From Venturia oleaginea (taxonomy: Eukaryota; Ascomycota; Dothideomycetes; Venturiales; Venturiaceae): a stretch of DNA of 64,000 nucleotides. The notes beneath the pieces were generated by a model that worked only from the letters and a program-made list of their open reading frames with translations, searched no databases and was not told where the DNA came from. Positions 40,540 through 52,511 of the stretch are shown piece after piece. Made by a program: the position numbers and the translations under genes. The stretch lies in the NCBI GenBank assembly GCA_013176395.1, contig JABMLP010000032.1, positions 243,680-307,679 of the forward strand. Direction: 5' to 3'. Each line of letters opens with the position of its first letter. Position 1 is the stretch's first letter.

Positions 40540-41965
40540 TCAAGTCAAAGGCAAAGCACACCCCAGATTAGTCAACGTCGGTCCCAACTTCGTCAACACA
40601 AAACTCAACGCATCGACAGTCGGCGTGATAACCCCGTTCAATCCAGACGGAATACTCTGCGCAGCAAGTTGATAAAGAAGACAACTAGCCGTAGCAGTGT
40701 TAGGCGCAGCGACCAATTTTTCCATCTTGGATGAAAGCGCCGAAATTGAGCAGGTCGAAACCGCCGTTGCCCGTGGCGCCACCGAAGAGGACGGGGTGCT
40801 CGAGGTACATGCCAAGATTTCGGCGGTGACGTCGTTGTTTGTGTACTAAACGTAAATTGTCAGAACGGTGGGCATTGGAAAGGGGCTGGGAGATACGTAC
40901 AGGAGCGACACGGTTGGTCCATCTGTCGGGGATCTTCTCTTGACCGTTGAAGGTGTAAGAGCCATCTGATTGTTGCTCGGCACCGAAGAAAGATGAAATG
41001 GTCGCTTCGTCTGGAGTGTAATTTGGTCCGGATGGCATGAGCTCGTAGAGGAAGGAAGCAGCCCCATAAAGTAGTAGGGAAGTGGTCGAAGTAAAAGTTC
41101 GGGTTCTCAGCAAGAGATTGGTTGTATCGTTGAGCGCGGTACAGAGAGAGGCCATCGCGGTCATAGTTGCCACCAGTTGTGGCATGCATCATTCTATATA
41201 ACGTGCCGTTGAAGTTATAATTGTCACCATTGTGGGTGAAATAGTCATTTCGAGTAAGAGATGAGTCGGCCTCGAATTGTTTGTGACCATCCAAGCCGGT
41301 TTCAGACCCAGTCAATGCGGGGTTAACAGATGTGCGAGTTGTAGCATCGCATCCAATGGAAAGTTTCTCCGTAACAAGATCTCCATCAGTGAGCGTGAGA
41401 CCAAGGAGCGCTAGAAGATTGGCAAGATCGTAACCAACGTTGTAAACGTTTTGCTGAGCGTCGACAAGCTCATTATATGTCACGACACCATCGCGAGAAA
41501 GAAATCCGTGATTGGCGGCGGCATTGAGTCCTGGGCAAGGTCCTCGAATGTCCTATTAGGGTCAGTCATGTTTGCCATATTCGATAGAGGACAAGACAAA
41601 CGTTTGGGCCAGCGCAATGAACTGGTGGTCGGTATCACCATCGGCTGGGACTTTGTAGCCGCCTGTTGGTGATCAGTAAAAGATCAATTATCAGAGCCGT
41701 AAGACAGACGTACCTTTTCCTGTTCCTTGACTTCCATTCTTTGCACCGCCATATGGGTACCTATCGGAAATGCCAACAGCAGGAACGTGGTTGGCGTTGA
41801 AGGGGCAGGTGGCAGCACTGCCTGGGCCATTCGTGGTTTGTTGGCGTTTCGCTCTTCTAGCACCGCCGAAGAGACTGCTGTCCACGCCCTGGCATCTCAG
41901 GACACGAGTGGGAAAGAGAGGGCTCCCTCGGCTAGGATACTTGCGAAGAGGAGTGGGTACTTCAT
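40540..41965 (-). pseudogene. Chloroperoxidase-type heme-thiolate peroxidase, frameshifted
   Basis: Minus strand from ATG 41965: signal-like start MKYPLLFASILAEGALSFPL; CPFNANHVPAVGISDRYPYGG; an intron at 41713; VPADGDTDHQFIA; an intron near 41610-41550; then DIRGPCPGLNAAANHGF with the PCP motif whose Cys binds heme in PF01328; TYNELVDAQQNVYNVGYDLA; FEADSSLTRNDYF (the acidic distal motif); an intron at about 40910-40855; MYLEHPVLFGGATGNGGFDL; and a C-terminus ending GCALPLT. At least four single-base indels are needed to join these (near 41930, 41618, 41092 and 40728). Role when intact: secreted halo- or unspecific peroxidase. Confidence 0.85.
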
Positions 41966-42757
41966 GATGATTGCGAACGAGGTTGTGATTGGGGCAAGAG
42001 ATCAAGGAGGAAAAATGAAGAATGATCATGGTCATTAAAGGAAGATGGGACAAGCACTCTTTATACATGAATGGTAATCGAAGAACTCGTCCAATAATAC
42101 TCCCCTTCGTCAACTGAAGATCATAACGCTAAACCTTGGACTATGCCTAGCAGGGTAAAAACCCAGGATTTCGATCAACCTGATTGATAAAAAGTCCCTG
42201 TCGCTTTTTAACGCTTGTAATCTTCATTTGACGGAGGGGAGTACCGAGAGGCCAAAACAAGAGTGTAGAAGACCCACTTCCCCATACTGCGCAGCGCCAT
42301 CCACCCACCACCAAGGTCGCTCCTGTTAATGTACCAGGAAAACCAGAGAGGCGATCATCTTCGAGCAAAAATTGAGATATCGACGGTGTCAGTATCCGAT
42401 TGCTGTGATGAAGAAACAAGCAAGCCGTCAATTCTAGCTGCGGGGGTCGTACCATTGATCAATGATGACCTCCAAATATCTTGAAAAAGAATTGAACGAT
42501 TGTAGAACAGAGGACCCTACAATCATTACAATATGTATGAACGATTCGAATAACAGAAAAATCCGGAAATAAGACAGAGGTGAGGGCCATGTGCCTTGTC
42601 GCTAAGACAGAGATGAGTTGGCCCATCTTTGAAGGAGCAACTAAAGTCGAAGATCATAGAGCACGATTTAAAACCCCAATCATCTCATTCGTCGACTGCG
42701 TTGAAGACCCTGCGGTAGCCTTGGAGTGAAAGTTCTGTATGGGGAAAAATCAGCGGG
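41966..42757. other. Upstream of the peroxidase pseudogene, no gene seen
   Basis: Promoter side of the peroxidase gene and flank of copy 3. Nothing else recognised. Confidence 0.45.
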
Positions 42758-43068
42758 TGTAAGAGTTCAACCCTCAAAGGTGTTTCGCAAGTGAGAGAAG
42801 ACTGCTTGTATTTCAAAGTATCTAAGTACAGAGAAGAAAGTGTAAATACAGGAAGGATAGCTCGTATAAATAATCCTCCTCTTACAATAGATCCTTCTAG
42901 AAAGTATCTTTAAATGGAAACGTGACAGCTTGCGAAATAGAACATGGCAGCTTGCGAAATAGAACATGACAGCTTGCAAAATAGAACATGACAGCTTGCA
43001 GAATAACAAGAGAACAATTGGAAATCCAGTCATGGATAAGCTAGAGAGAAGGATTCCATCCCTTAACA
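42758..43068 (-). repeat. 3' LTR of copy 3 (311 bp)
   Basis: Four 22-bp repeat units instead of five; TATA variant TATTTATA. Confidence 0.9.
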
Positions 43069-46000
43069 TTATCCCCTCCCCCCCTCTCTTGTAGATCGAT
43101 GTGAGCGTAGTCTCTGAGGGCGTAGTATAGGTCCGTCGTTTTCAAGAACGTTGCCGTAGGCACTTTCAAAAGCGTCCAGAGCTGTAGTTTGTTGGAGTTC
43201 GCTAAGGGGTTCCCACGTAGGATCAACGTAGCCTACCCACTTAACTAAGACTTCTCGTGTTTGTTGTCGACCTCGCCGGCGCCATCTTGCGGCTAGAATA
43301 GCCTCGATACCGTATTCCTCGTCTCCTTGTTCAGTTACTATAGGAGGCGGCTGTGTATTATCTTGTATTTGTGAAGGTAGGGGATCTGTGCCAGCTCTCC
43401 TAAGTAAAGACGTATGAAATCGGTTGTGGATTCCTCTGGGTGTATCAAGCTCGTAAGACATTGAGTTGATAACTCGTGTAACTGTATACTTCCCATGAAT
43501 CCAGTCTAGTTTCTTACAAGGACGTAGGGTTTTTACGTTCTTTAGGTTGAGCCAGACTTTGTCTCCCACTTTAAAAGAGTCAGCCGGAGCACGATCTCTA
43601 TTAGAGTAGTATTCTTGCTGTTGCTGAGCTGATACCATTGACGTTTCTGCCCATTCTTGTGCGTCCTTCAATTTTGCTACAAGATCTTGTGCTTTTTCTT
43701 TTGGATTCTCAGGGGTTTTCTGGGGAGCTTCAACAGTTCCTATATGCTCAATGTTATAACCGTGGGTTAAGAAGAAAGGCGATAGGCCCGTAGCTTGGTT
43801 TGGTCTATTATCGAGGCATATTTGAGCAATAGGCAGGAGCTCAACCCAGTCGTCCTGACTAAATGTACAGAACTTACGTAGATAGGCTTCAACTTCTTGA
43901 TTTCTTCTTTCCGTAGATCCATCAGTCTCAGGGTGATACGCTGTAGAGAGTCTTCTCTCTATCTTAAGAAGGTGACAAACTTCTTTCCAGAAAGCATTAA
44001 CAAATTGCGTGTCCCTATCTGAGACTAGAGATCTAGGAAGCCAGTGTAATCTTACGTAGTTCTGCATAAATAGTTTTGCAAATCCTTCAGCTCCAAACTG
44101 TTCTTTAGGCACTGGGAACAGGATAGTTCCTTTACCCAAGCGGTCAGTAATAACGCAGAGTCTTGTGCATCTTTGGCTCTCTGGTAATTCGACTATGAAG
44201 TCTACTGAAATATCTTGCCAGATACGGCTAGGGACAGGAAGAGGTTTAAGTAAACCTTTCTTTTTGTCTCGCCAGACTGAAGTTCTTCCGCAGACGTCAC
44301 AATTGCGTATAAACTGACGTATATCTTGAGCAAATCCCGGCCAGTAGAACTGTCTGGAGAGAATAGCAATAGTAGCTTCTCGTCCAGGATGCCCTGATAG
44401 GACTGAATCGTGTATTTCTTGAATTACTCCTGTTAAGAGAGGCTCGTAGGAGGGCAACCAGATTCGGTCTCTATAGTAGAGCTGGTTGTTTTCGACTTTA
44501 CAATCTCCTATAGAAGTAGGAACCTTTAGCTTAGATGGGAACTGCCTATCTTGCTTTAGAACGCTTTGGAAAATACGTCTGTAGTCTAGATCTCCTTCGA
44601 GTGCAGTTTCCCATCTATCCCTTAGATCACCTGAGAGAAAGGGATTTTGTATAAAGGGGATAGGTTCTTTGTCTACTTCTTGAGCATTTTCTTGGGCAGC
44701 TTCTTCTCTTGCAGGAGTCTTATCCTCTAGAACGTTAATCCAAAGCTTTGGAGGTAATAACGTTCTAGTTCTTTCAACGATTCTTGGGTCTTGAATATCC
44801 TTTGGGAGATCTTGATCCCTTCGAGTTAAGGCGTCTGGAACTACAGATTCAGAGCCTGGGCGATAGCCTAGTTTGAAGTTAAACTTAGCTAGTATCTGCG
44901 CCCATCTCATTTGCCTTTCATTTAGTTCCCTTTTTACCATAAACTTCTCAAGGTTCTTGTGATCTGTGAGGATAATGAATGGCTTACTTAGGCTTAGTAG
45001 CTCGCTAGTCCAATGGACTAGAGCTTTGACTATAGCCATAAGTTCTTTGTCGTGGATATCATAATTGCATTCGGCTGGCAAGTGCTTAGTAGAGAAGAAA
45101 GCACATGGTTTCCAGTTACCTAGCTCATCTTTTTGACTAAGTACTGCTCCGGAAGCCCAGCCTGAAGCATCAGGTTCTACTCGCGTAGGCTTATCTTCAT
45201 CAAGTGCAGACAGGACAGGTTCTTTGCAAAACTCTGCCTTAAGTTTTTGAAAAGATTCTTCTTGCTCCTTTCCCCATAAAATGGAGTATTCTTCTTTGTA
45301 AGGCGAACCAGAGGCTCCCTTATTGTTGAGTTATCTTTTACAAAGTCACGGTAGAAGTTTGTAAAGCCTAGGAAGCCACGTACTCCTCGTAGAGTAGTAG
45401 GACGTTCCCATTCTTTAATTGCTTTGATCTTCTCCGGATCCATGTGTAGGCCCGTTTCAGTATCTATAACGAAGCCTAGATACTTGACTCGTTTGGTATT
45501 AAACTCGCACTTCCGAATATCAAGGTATAACCCAGCGTTAAGGCAGCTTTGAAGTATCTTTTCAGTCTTTTCTTCATGGTCTTTAAGGTTCTTTGAAGAG
45601 TATATTACTATATCGTCTAGATAAGCTGAGCAGAACTCGTCTAGGTATCGTCGAAGGATATAGTTTATATACCGTTGAAAAGACGCAGGTGCACCGGTTA
45701 AGCCAAAGGGAGTAACTAGCCATTCAAATAGACCATATCTAGTTCGAAAGGCAGTTTTGAACTCATCTCCCGTTGCGATTCGAATCTTGTGGAAGGCAGC
45801 ATTTACATCAAGCTTACTAAGATACTTAGCACGAGCTAAGGTTAGTAAAGTCTCTTTTACTAACGGTAGCGGGTACCTATCCTTTCGAGTAATTGCGTTT
45901 AAGGCTCGGTAGTCTACGCAAAAGCGTAAGCCCCCTCCTGGTTTCTTCACAAAGAGAACTGGAGACGCAGCAACTGATTTACTCTCTCGGATAAAGCCTT

Positions 46001-46852
46001 TATCTAGTAGCTCTGTAAGAGTCCTTCGCAAAACAAGGAGTTGTTCTCGACCCATACCATATAGAGGTCCCCAAGGAAGTGGTTTTCCTTCTTCTATAGG
46101 TATTTCGTGATCAATCCCAGGGCGATGCGGTGGTAGTCTCTCGGCCCTTTTAGGATCAAAGACAGCAGCGTACTTATGAAACCTCTTAGGTAGCAATTCC
46201 AGTATTTGCTCTGTTGTCAAAGGGACTTTCGGCTTCAAGGCAATATCAATATCTCGAAGAGTAACAGCAAATACTCTAGACGCGTCTTTGATTTTCTCAA
46301 GTGTAGAAGTGACAAGGCGGTGGAATCTTACGGGCGCTACTTGTTGTATATCAAGTTTGTCTTCAAATTTAGCATCGCGAATGCTAATCCCGTTTGCAAA
46401 GGTAAGAGTACCTTTAGATTCATTGATAACGGCTTTGGTGTCCTTGAGAAAAGGCCTGCCTAGTAGAAGATCCTCAAATTGTCCCGGGACTATATAAGCA
46501 AAAGCGTTGCATATAAGTCCCCCTAAATCTAGGTTCAACTTCGCAATTTTTGTCACTTGGGTCTGTCCTTCTTCCTTAAGAACTCCACCTATAGTACGCG
46601 GACTAATAGGGAGTACTTCAAGGTCCATCTGCGAAGCTTTCTCCTCGTTTATTGATGCGTAGCAGCTAGATCCATTATCAAGGAGAGTTTAAGAGAGTAT
46701 ATATCGTTCACTATAGTATTTGTGTAGAAAAGGCGGGAGAGCATCTTGGGTCTGAACTGCTCCCATTCTTTTTCTATCCGAGAACGGTGTGAATCAGTGT
46801 CTTTGTTCGAATTCAAAATACTATTTACTCTCTCAATTGACTCCTTTGACAA
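43069..46852 (-). pseudogene. pol of copy 3, two frameshifts
   Basis: Nearly identical to the intact pol of copies 1 and 2, but one T is missing from a T4 run near 46688 (just ahead of the protease DNG) and one A from an A5 run near 45278 (between reverse transcriptase and RNase H). The pieces 46852-46649, 46628-45177 and 45081-43069 carry the expected domains. Both lesions are homopolymer contractions, so a consensus error is possible. Confidence 0.9.
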
Positions 46853-46899
46853 TTTTGCTCTATCTACTCTACGCCTCCATCCACGACTTTGGATAGAGG

Positions 46900-47922
46900 C
46901 TACTCTTTTTCCGAGTAGTCCTCTTCTTCAACTTCTTCATTCTCCTCAGTGGTTCCTTTGGCCCTTTTTGAACCAAGTTGCGTGACTCTTTCTACCTCTG
47001 TATCCAACCAGCAGTCTTTCATTCTATGGCCGGCCTTCCCACAGCGTAAGCAGAGGTTATTTGCCTTCCTATATTCATAGGCTTTAGACGAAATTTTTAA
47101 CTTGTTTACGCGTGTAGGCTCCCAGTCCATAGCGTTCAGATCTTTAAAAGACTTCTCTTTATCTCTGAATCGTAACTTATCTTCTGAGGAAGAGAGCATC
47201 TTTGCTGTAGTGATTTGCATACTTGTATTCAAAAGATCGGACACAAACTGCTGGTAGGAGGTACTCTGAGATTGGCCTATTCTCTGGTTTCGCAGCTCTT
47301 GATTTATTGCTTTGTGTAGAAATGCAATTTTAACAGCGTCAGGCCAAGTCATTCCTCCAGCATTAGCAAGAGTGGTTTCAAAACGGGGAAGAAAAGAGAA
47401 GAAGGGTTCTTTCTCTTTTTGTTTGATTGTGGACAGGCTTACAGTAGCTCTTTGTTGTTGTACTGGATCGCCATAGAAGTTGTCCATATACTGTAACAAT
47501 TTCTGTCCCGTTTTATCTTCCTCTGGAGCTGTCTTTACGTAGGCCAGAGTAGCCTGAGCTGCGGAGCCTCGTAGAGAGGAGAAGATGTAGGCAAATTGGT
47601 TCCTACTATCCCCTATAGACTCTGCGTCTATCTCCAACTTCATCCTTGCTTGTTGAAACCACTGAGCCCATTCAGAACGCTTGCCATCAAATTCTTGGAG
47701 CTTAGGAAGTACAGCTTTCTTCCTATGTATTCTGTCTTTTTGTGAATTCTTAGTCTCTTGTCCTTCTACTACGTTCTCAGAGCGAGTAGTGTTAGGTAAG
47801 ATTGTAAGAATACGCGTAATAGCATCGTTCTGAATGGCTAGTTGATGTTGTAATGCTGCCATAGCTTCTTGTAGGGCTTGGGGTTCTTGAGGAACTCTTT
47901 GTTCCTGATCTTCTCCTTCCAT
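46900..47922 (-). CDS. gag of copy 3 (intact, 340 residues)
   Basis: ATG 47922 to stop at 46900. Same protein as copies 1 and 2 but with TGG (Trp, DWEPTRVNK) at 47124-47122 where they have TAG. Retrotrans_gag helical domain about residues 60-250, CCHC zinc knuckle CLRCGKAGHRMKDC about 290-303, acidic C-terminus. Forms the particle and binds RNA. It is the only complete gag of the three copies. Confidence 0.9.
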   Translation of the reverse strand: MEGEDQEQRVPQEPQALQEAMAALQHQLAIQNDAITRILTILPNTTRSENVVEGQETKNSQKDRIHRKKAVLPKLQEFDGKRSEWAQWFQQARMKLEIDAESIGDSRNQFAYIFSSLRGSAAQATLAYVKTAPEEDKTGQKLLQYMDNFYGDPVQQQRATVSLSTIKQKEKEPFFSFLPRFETTLANAGGMTWPDAVKIAFLHKAINQELRNQRIGQSQSTSYQQFVSDLLNTSMQITTAKMLSSSEDKLRFRDKEKSFKDLNAMDWEPTRVNKLKISSKAYEYRKANNLCLRCGKAGHRMKDCWLDTEVERVTQLGSKRAKGTTEENEEVEEEDYSEKE

Positions 47923-48573
47923 ATTTTCACCTATGAGAGATAATAGAGAGCACTACTATACACACTCCTAGGCTCTACTCTAGAGATTTGCTAGGCAGTA
48001 TAGAGTCAATGCCTATTAGTATAGGAAGGTGACTATAGAATCCCAGAAGGATTTTTACACTATAGTCCGCTCTGCAATCCTTATTACTAAGGACAGAGCT
48101 CCCAGGGACTGTGAAGGCCAAGTGTATTAAATCTCTCTTCCTAGCTCTTTCTTTCCTCAGCTTATTACAGCTTCAACTCCTAAGACTACGCTGTCTTAGG
48201 ATGACCTGCCCTTGCTTCTTGGAGATTCCAGCACGTTCTAGAAAATCTCAGTTTGAATTCTCTTGAATTCCCTTTTTGGATTGGCCCTTTCGGTTGGCCC
48301 TTGCTTCTTGGAGATTCTAGCACCTTCTAGAAAATCTCAGCTTGAATTCTCTTGAATTCCCTTTTTGTTTGGCCCTTGAGGTTGGCCCTTGAAGTTGGCC
48401 TTTGAGGTTGGCCCTTGCTTCTTGAGTTAGGACAAGTGTCCTCTTCTTGAAATTCCTTTCTGTTTGGCCCTTGAGGTTGGCCCTCGCTTCTTGGATTAGG
48501 ACAAGTGTCCTCTTCTTGAAATTCCTTTTTGGAGCTTGCTCTCTGTGAGCCTTTCTTCCTTTGTAAGATTGAG

Positions 48574-48584
48574 GTACTTAGATA
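48574..48584 (-). promoter_or_regulatory. Self-primer binding site of copy 3
   Basis: TATCTAAGTAC on the minus strand, one base inside the 5' LTR and complementary to GTACTTAGATA at 48657-48647 in the LTR. Confidence 0.7.
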
Positions 48585-48585
48585 A

Positions 48586-48896
48586 TGTAAGAGTTCAACC
48601 CTCAAAGGTGTTTCGCAAGTGAGAGAAGACTGCTTGTATTTCAAAGTATCTAAGTACAGAGAAGAAAGTGTAAATACAGGAAGGATAGCTCGTATAAATA
48701 ATCCTCCTCTTACAATAGATCCTTCTAGAAAGTATCTTTAAATGGAAACGTGACAGCTTGCGAAATAGAACATGGCAGCTTGCGAAATAGAACATGACAG
48801 CTTGCAAAATAGAACATGACAGCTTGCAGAATAACAAGAGAACAATTGGAAATCCAGTCATGGATAAGCTAGAGAGAAGGATTCCATCCCTTAACA
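48586..48896 (-). repeat. 5' LTR of copy 3 (311 bp)
   Basis: Same length and repeat number as the 3' LTR. TATA-like TATTTATA on the minus strand at 48693-48700 and self-primer complement at 48647-48657. Confidence 0.9.
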
Positions 48897-49501
48897 GGAG
48901 TTCAGTTACGCTCAAGATGTGGTGGAGGCTATCTCATATTCATCCTCGCTGCTATATCAACGCGCACGCGAATGGCCTCATTATATATCTCCTTGGCCAC
49001 CTAATAACCACCCATCCCTAGAACTACGACCAAAACTATGAATCTGCCCGTCCAGTCTACACCTCATCATTCGTAGATCTGGCCACCCGAAATTTATCTA
49101 AGAATTAGAGCTGAAGGGCAACGTGCTCAGGTATAATATACCTCGGAAAGTCTCAACTGAGGCAGTAGTCGCAACGGGTGGTTTTATTTGCCGAATCCAA
49201 CCACTTGTCGGGGACCAAGGTGCAATAGCCTGCGCACCCACCGGTCCTTTCGCCACGATACCATTTTTTTTATATGACCGCAAGTGTATATGTAAACGGA
49301 AATGTTGCGTTCACACATTTTGGTTTTCGGAAGTAGTTTGGCGTGATGTAGACGTGATTTGGAAGTGATTTTGAGGAGAAGGAAGATATTCGTTTGTAAA
49401 AGAGATGATACCGTTGACATGTGGAGGAATGGTGATGTATTTATACCTAGTAGACGTTTGTTGTAGAATCAATCGAGTAGTGGCCTGTATCAAGCACATC
49501 T
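48897..49501. other. No gene seen
   Basis: Right flank of copy 3; short frames only. Confidence 0.4.
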
Positions 49502-49728
49502 CATTCGAATAGATAACCAATAGTAATGGCATACTTCTGTTGGGCGAGAAGAACCACATCTCCATTCGTATAGATAACCAATAGTAATGGCATACTTCTG
49601 TTGAGCCAGCGGAACCACATCTCCATTCGTATAGATAGCCAATAGTAATGGCATACTTCTGTTGAGTCAGAGGAGCCACGTCTCCATTCGTATAGATAAC
49701 CAATAGTAATGGCATACTTCTAGTGGCT
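49502..49728. repeat. 61-bp minisatellite, four copies
   Basis: Units start CATTCGTATAGATAACCAAT at 49502, 49563, 49624 and 49685, exactly 61 bp apart, with a handful of substitutions; the last unit is incomplete. Confidence 0.95.
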
Positions 49729-49819
49729 AGAGGAACGGGTTGCAGTACGTCGCTGACAGCGTCGTCACAGCATGCACTAATGACGAGTCCGTATTGGGGT
49801 ATGGCTCCAAGCGAATCCT

Positions 49820-51200
49820 ATCGTTTTGGCGGCGCTTACAGCTCGAAAGCGGGAAATGTCTTCCTACTGTTCGTCAATACCATTTGCTGTAGTGTCTTCG
49901 AGAAGAAGGGAAAGGGTATCAAGTTCGAAAACGAAAGCGAAATGTCGAAGCCGCGCCGGCACCAGACTCTCAAGCACAACCGCCTCCCAAATACCACAAA
50001 CAGTTGCAACGGTCGCGCAGCAGGACGCCGCACGAATTTTGGGACAACTTTTCCCGAGTTCGTTCCTCTTTGTCCTCGTGCTCTTCGGGAGTTTAACAGA
50101 AGAATAATACAACCTATAGCACCTAGCCACCCTATGCGGTCAATTATAGAGGAAGATTTTAGCTCAAACAGATCAAGCGCTTTGCTCGTTGGGGTGGCCC
50201 AGCCCTCCGTGATATCAGAGGAGTGAGTCATGTCTGTGCTACGAGGCATCACGCTAATACCTTTCTCAGTACCAAAACCGGCAAAAAAGTGCCTGCCCAA
50301 CCTAAGTTCAAATCGTTCTCGCTCAAGCCGCGGCCGATCGGAAAAGGAACCAAGCCTTCCAGTGCGTCGAGCACACGGCCAACGACATAATACGTCTAAG
50401 GATCCTGCCTTTCGGCAAACTCTTATTGATTCTGGAATACACCCCCAAGGACATAGTAGCATGGAGCCGGAAGACGCTATGGAAGAGATTATGGAGAGGT
50501 TGGCCCGATCCCGACCATCTTTGTCGCCGAAAACCTTGTCTCGAGAAACCATCTTGGATTTCAGGCGCAGGAATGACGACGCCACAAGTGAAGCTCAGAT
50601 ACTTAATGATGTGTTTCCGTTCATCAAAAGCAAGGCCGATATTCCATCTGGCCATCTGGATCCTCTAGCTCGGAACGTTTCAAACTCAAAGCCAGGTTTT
50701 TTTTAATGGTTCTCGCCCTGAAGTAGTCCATCCCAAAGTGCGCGAGGACCTCAGACAGTATATTATCCCTTCGAACGATGACAGCAGGCTGCTGCTTCCG
50801 AATTTCTTCATGGAAGCAAAGGGGAGCTTGTAGAAACGTTGAAGAGAAGAAGTTGCAGATCACCCAGGATCTTCCGGTCGGTGCTCGCGGCATGCACAAA
50901 CTGCAGTCGTACAGGCAGGAGGAACCTATCTACGACGGTAAGGTATACGCCATCGGATCGACATATTACAGCGGCACTGGCACTCTCCAGTTATATGGAA
51001 TGCACTCAACGCAGCCGGCGGACCCGAACAGTCAGCCCGAGTATCATACAACTCAGATAAGGGGGTTCCACATGACTGACACGCCTGATACTTTTCGGAG
51101 AGCTGCTGCTGCATTTAGGAATGCGAAAGAGCAGGCAAAGGGGCAGAGGGAGGGATTGATTGCTCTTGGAAATTGCTGTCAGAGGATTAAACGTGGATGA
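49820..51200 (+). pseudogene. Decayed gene of a fungal family with an E-x-K nuclease-like motif
   Basis: Plus-strand pieces in changing frames recall a fungus-restricted, often multi-copy family of uncharacterised proteins (possibly those annotated DUF7924; I am not certain). Visible parts: FRQTLIDSGIHPQGHSSMEP, ETILDFRRRNDDATSEAQIL (50230-50700); after a T9 run at 50697-50705, GSRPEVVHPKVREDLRQYII and LLPNFFMEAKG; then ARGMHKLQSYRQEEPIYDGK and TDTPDTFRRAAAAFRNAKEQ to a TGA at 51198-51200. The EAK motif after a hydrophobic strand fits a PD-(D/E)XK fold. Frames change at least three times, so it is a pseudogene unless the assembly is wrong. Confidence 0.5.
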
Positions 51201-52337
51201 AGACGAAGGAGACGAAGAGACGGCAGAGGAAGAGGAGGTGGAGGAGGGACCTGCGATACGCACTAGCCAGTATTTGATATCTCATAAATTAGACGCTTTT
51301 TTAGCGTAGTCGCGTGCTTAGATTTACACTCGTACCTCGTTCTTCGCTCTGTTCTGCCGTAGGGAGAAAGGGGGCCGTGTGCAGCCGAGCCACCGCCACA
51401 CGGCAACAGGCTCAATCTGAGTTGATTGGCGTGGTTTTCATCTTTGTGTATTGTTCCAATACGGTTAGCGCCATGACCTGTAGTTCCTATCCTTTGACAC
51501 CATGAATCTGTCACTAATGCCATCAACCATCTTGTCTATTCTTGCATGTGAAAGCCTGCAAATCCTGGATAGTAACCTTCGCTTCTATCACTTTCAAGTA
51601 TACAGCCCTCCGGATACCTTCTGTACACCGTCACTGTGACTCCAAGACTCAGCCGACTTGCAAAGCCATGGCAACACTACGCGGTGAGTGAACCCATGCC
51701 AGCGCTCTCTCCATAATGCCTGCGTTTTCAATTCATCGTGATCTTCTGCTTGTGTTCCTGCTCAATAAGAGCTTCATTCTTCCATGCCTTGTGTGTTTAT
51801 CGGGGTGAGGTGAGGTGTGTATTGATAACGTGGCAGTTGCGGAGATGCCAGCTCAATTGTTGTCGCCTCAGCGTGAGGTATGCGGTGACTACTTGTGTCA
51901 CAAAGTCGTTGTCGTTATCAGGCAGTTAGGGTGCCAGCCGCGGTGACTGATGGCTTGTCAAGACGTTCTCGAATTGGCAGAGAAGGTACCATCTGACTAA
52001 TGGCATGTCAAGTCGTTCTCGAATTGGCAGTGAAGGTACTAGCTACTTGTCTTCTCTTGCTTTCTTCGTGAGGGTCTCTTGCTGGACTTCCATACTGTGA
52101 CACTAACATCCTGCGCCAGAGTCGCAGATTTGGCAGTCATGGCAACACTGACTTCGCGTCAGTATAACTGGGCTTGTGAGGTTTGTCTCTTGCTTCGTGC
52201 TTAAGGTCCTGCGATGGCAGTAAGGTGCTAGCTCTGCGGTGCCTCGCTCGATGGAGGTCTTTGCGATGCGATGCTCTAATGCGGATACAGAGACTCTCTC
52301 TCGTTTTCGGCGCGACGGCTCGGTCAGGTCGTCTTTA
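51201..52337. other. No gene seen; short direct repeats
   Basis: Contains two 50-bp direct repeats at 51944-52043 (TGTCAAGNCGTTCTCGAATT core) and two looser repeats around GCCATGGCAACACT (51666 and 52136 with TCATGGCAACACT). No coding features. Confidence 0.5.
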
Positions 52338-52377
52338 ACCTACGGCCATAGAATCGAGAGAACTCGAGTCCCCGTTT
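52338..52377 (+). pseudogene. 5S rRNA 5'-end fragment
   Basis: About 40 bases match the start of ascomycete 5S rRNA (TACGGCCATAGAATCGAGAG and onward to TCCCCGTT), then similarity stops. It lies 174 bases upstream of the full gene. Confidence 0.65.
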
Positions 52378-52511
52378 TTCTTCTTCGTATTAATAATACT
52401 TACTGTCCAGCTTTGTTTGCCTTCCCCTCGACGTTATCGTCGCTAAGATAGAATCTCACCAGACCCTAGCTGTAGACGTACAATATATTCAGACCAAAAC
52501 AAATATCTCGC

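Larger units (their letters stand above)
42758..48896 (-). mobile_element. Ty3/gypsy chromovirus copy 3
   Basis: Two 311-bp LTRs, self-primer site, leader, intact gag and frameshifted pol on the minus strand. The 5-bp flanks differ (GCGGG left, GGAGT right), so the target duplication is missing, unlike copies 1 and 2. Confidence 0.95.
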
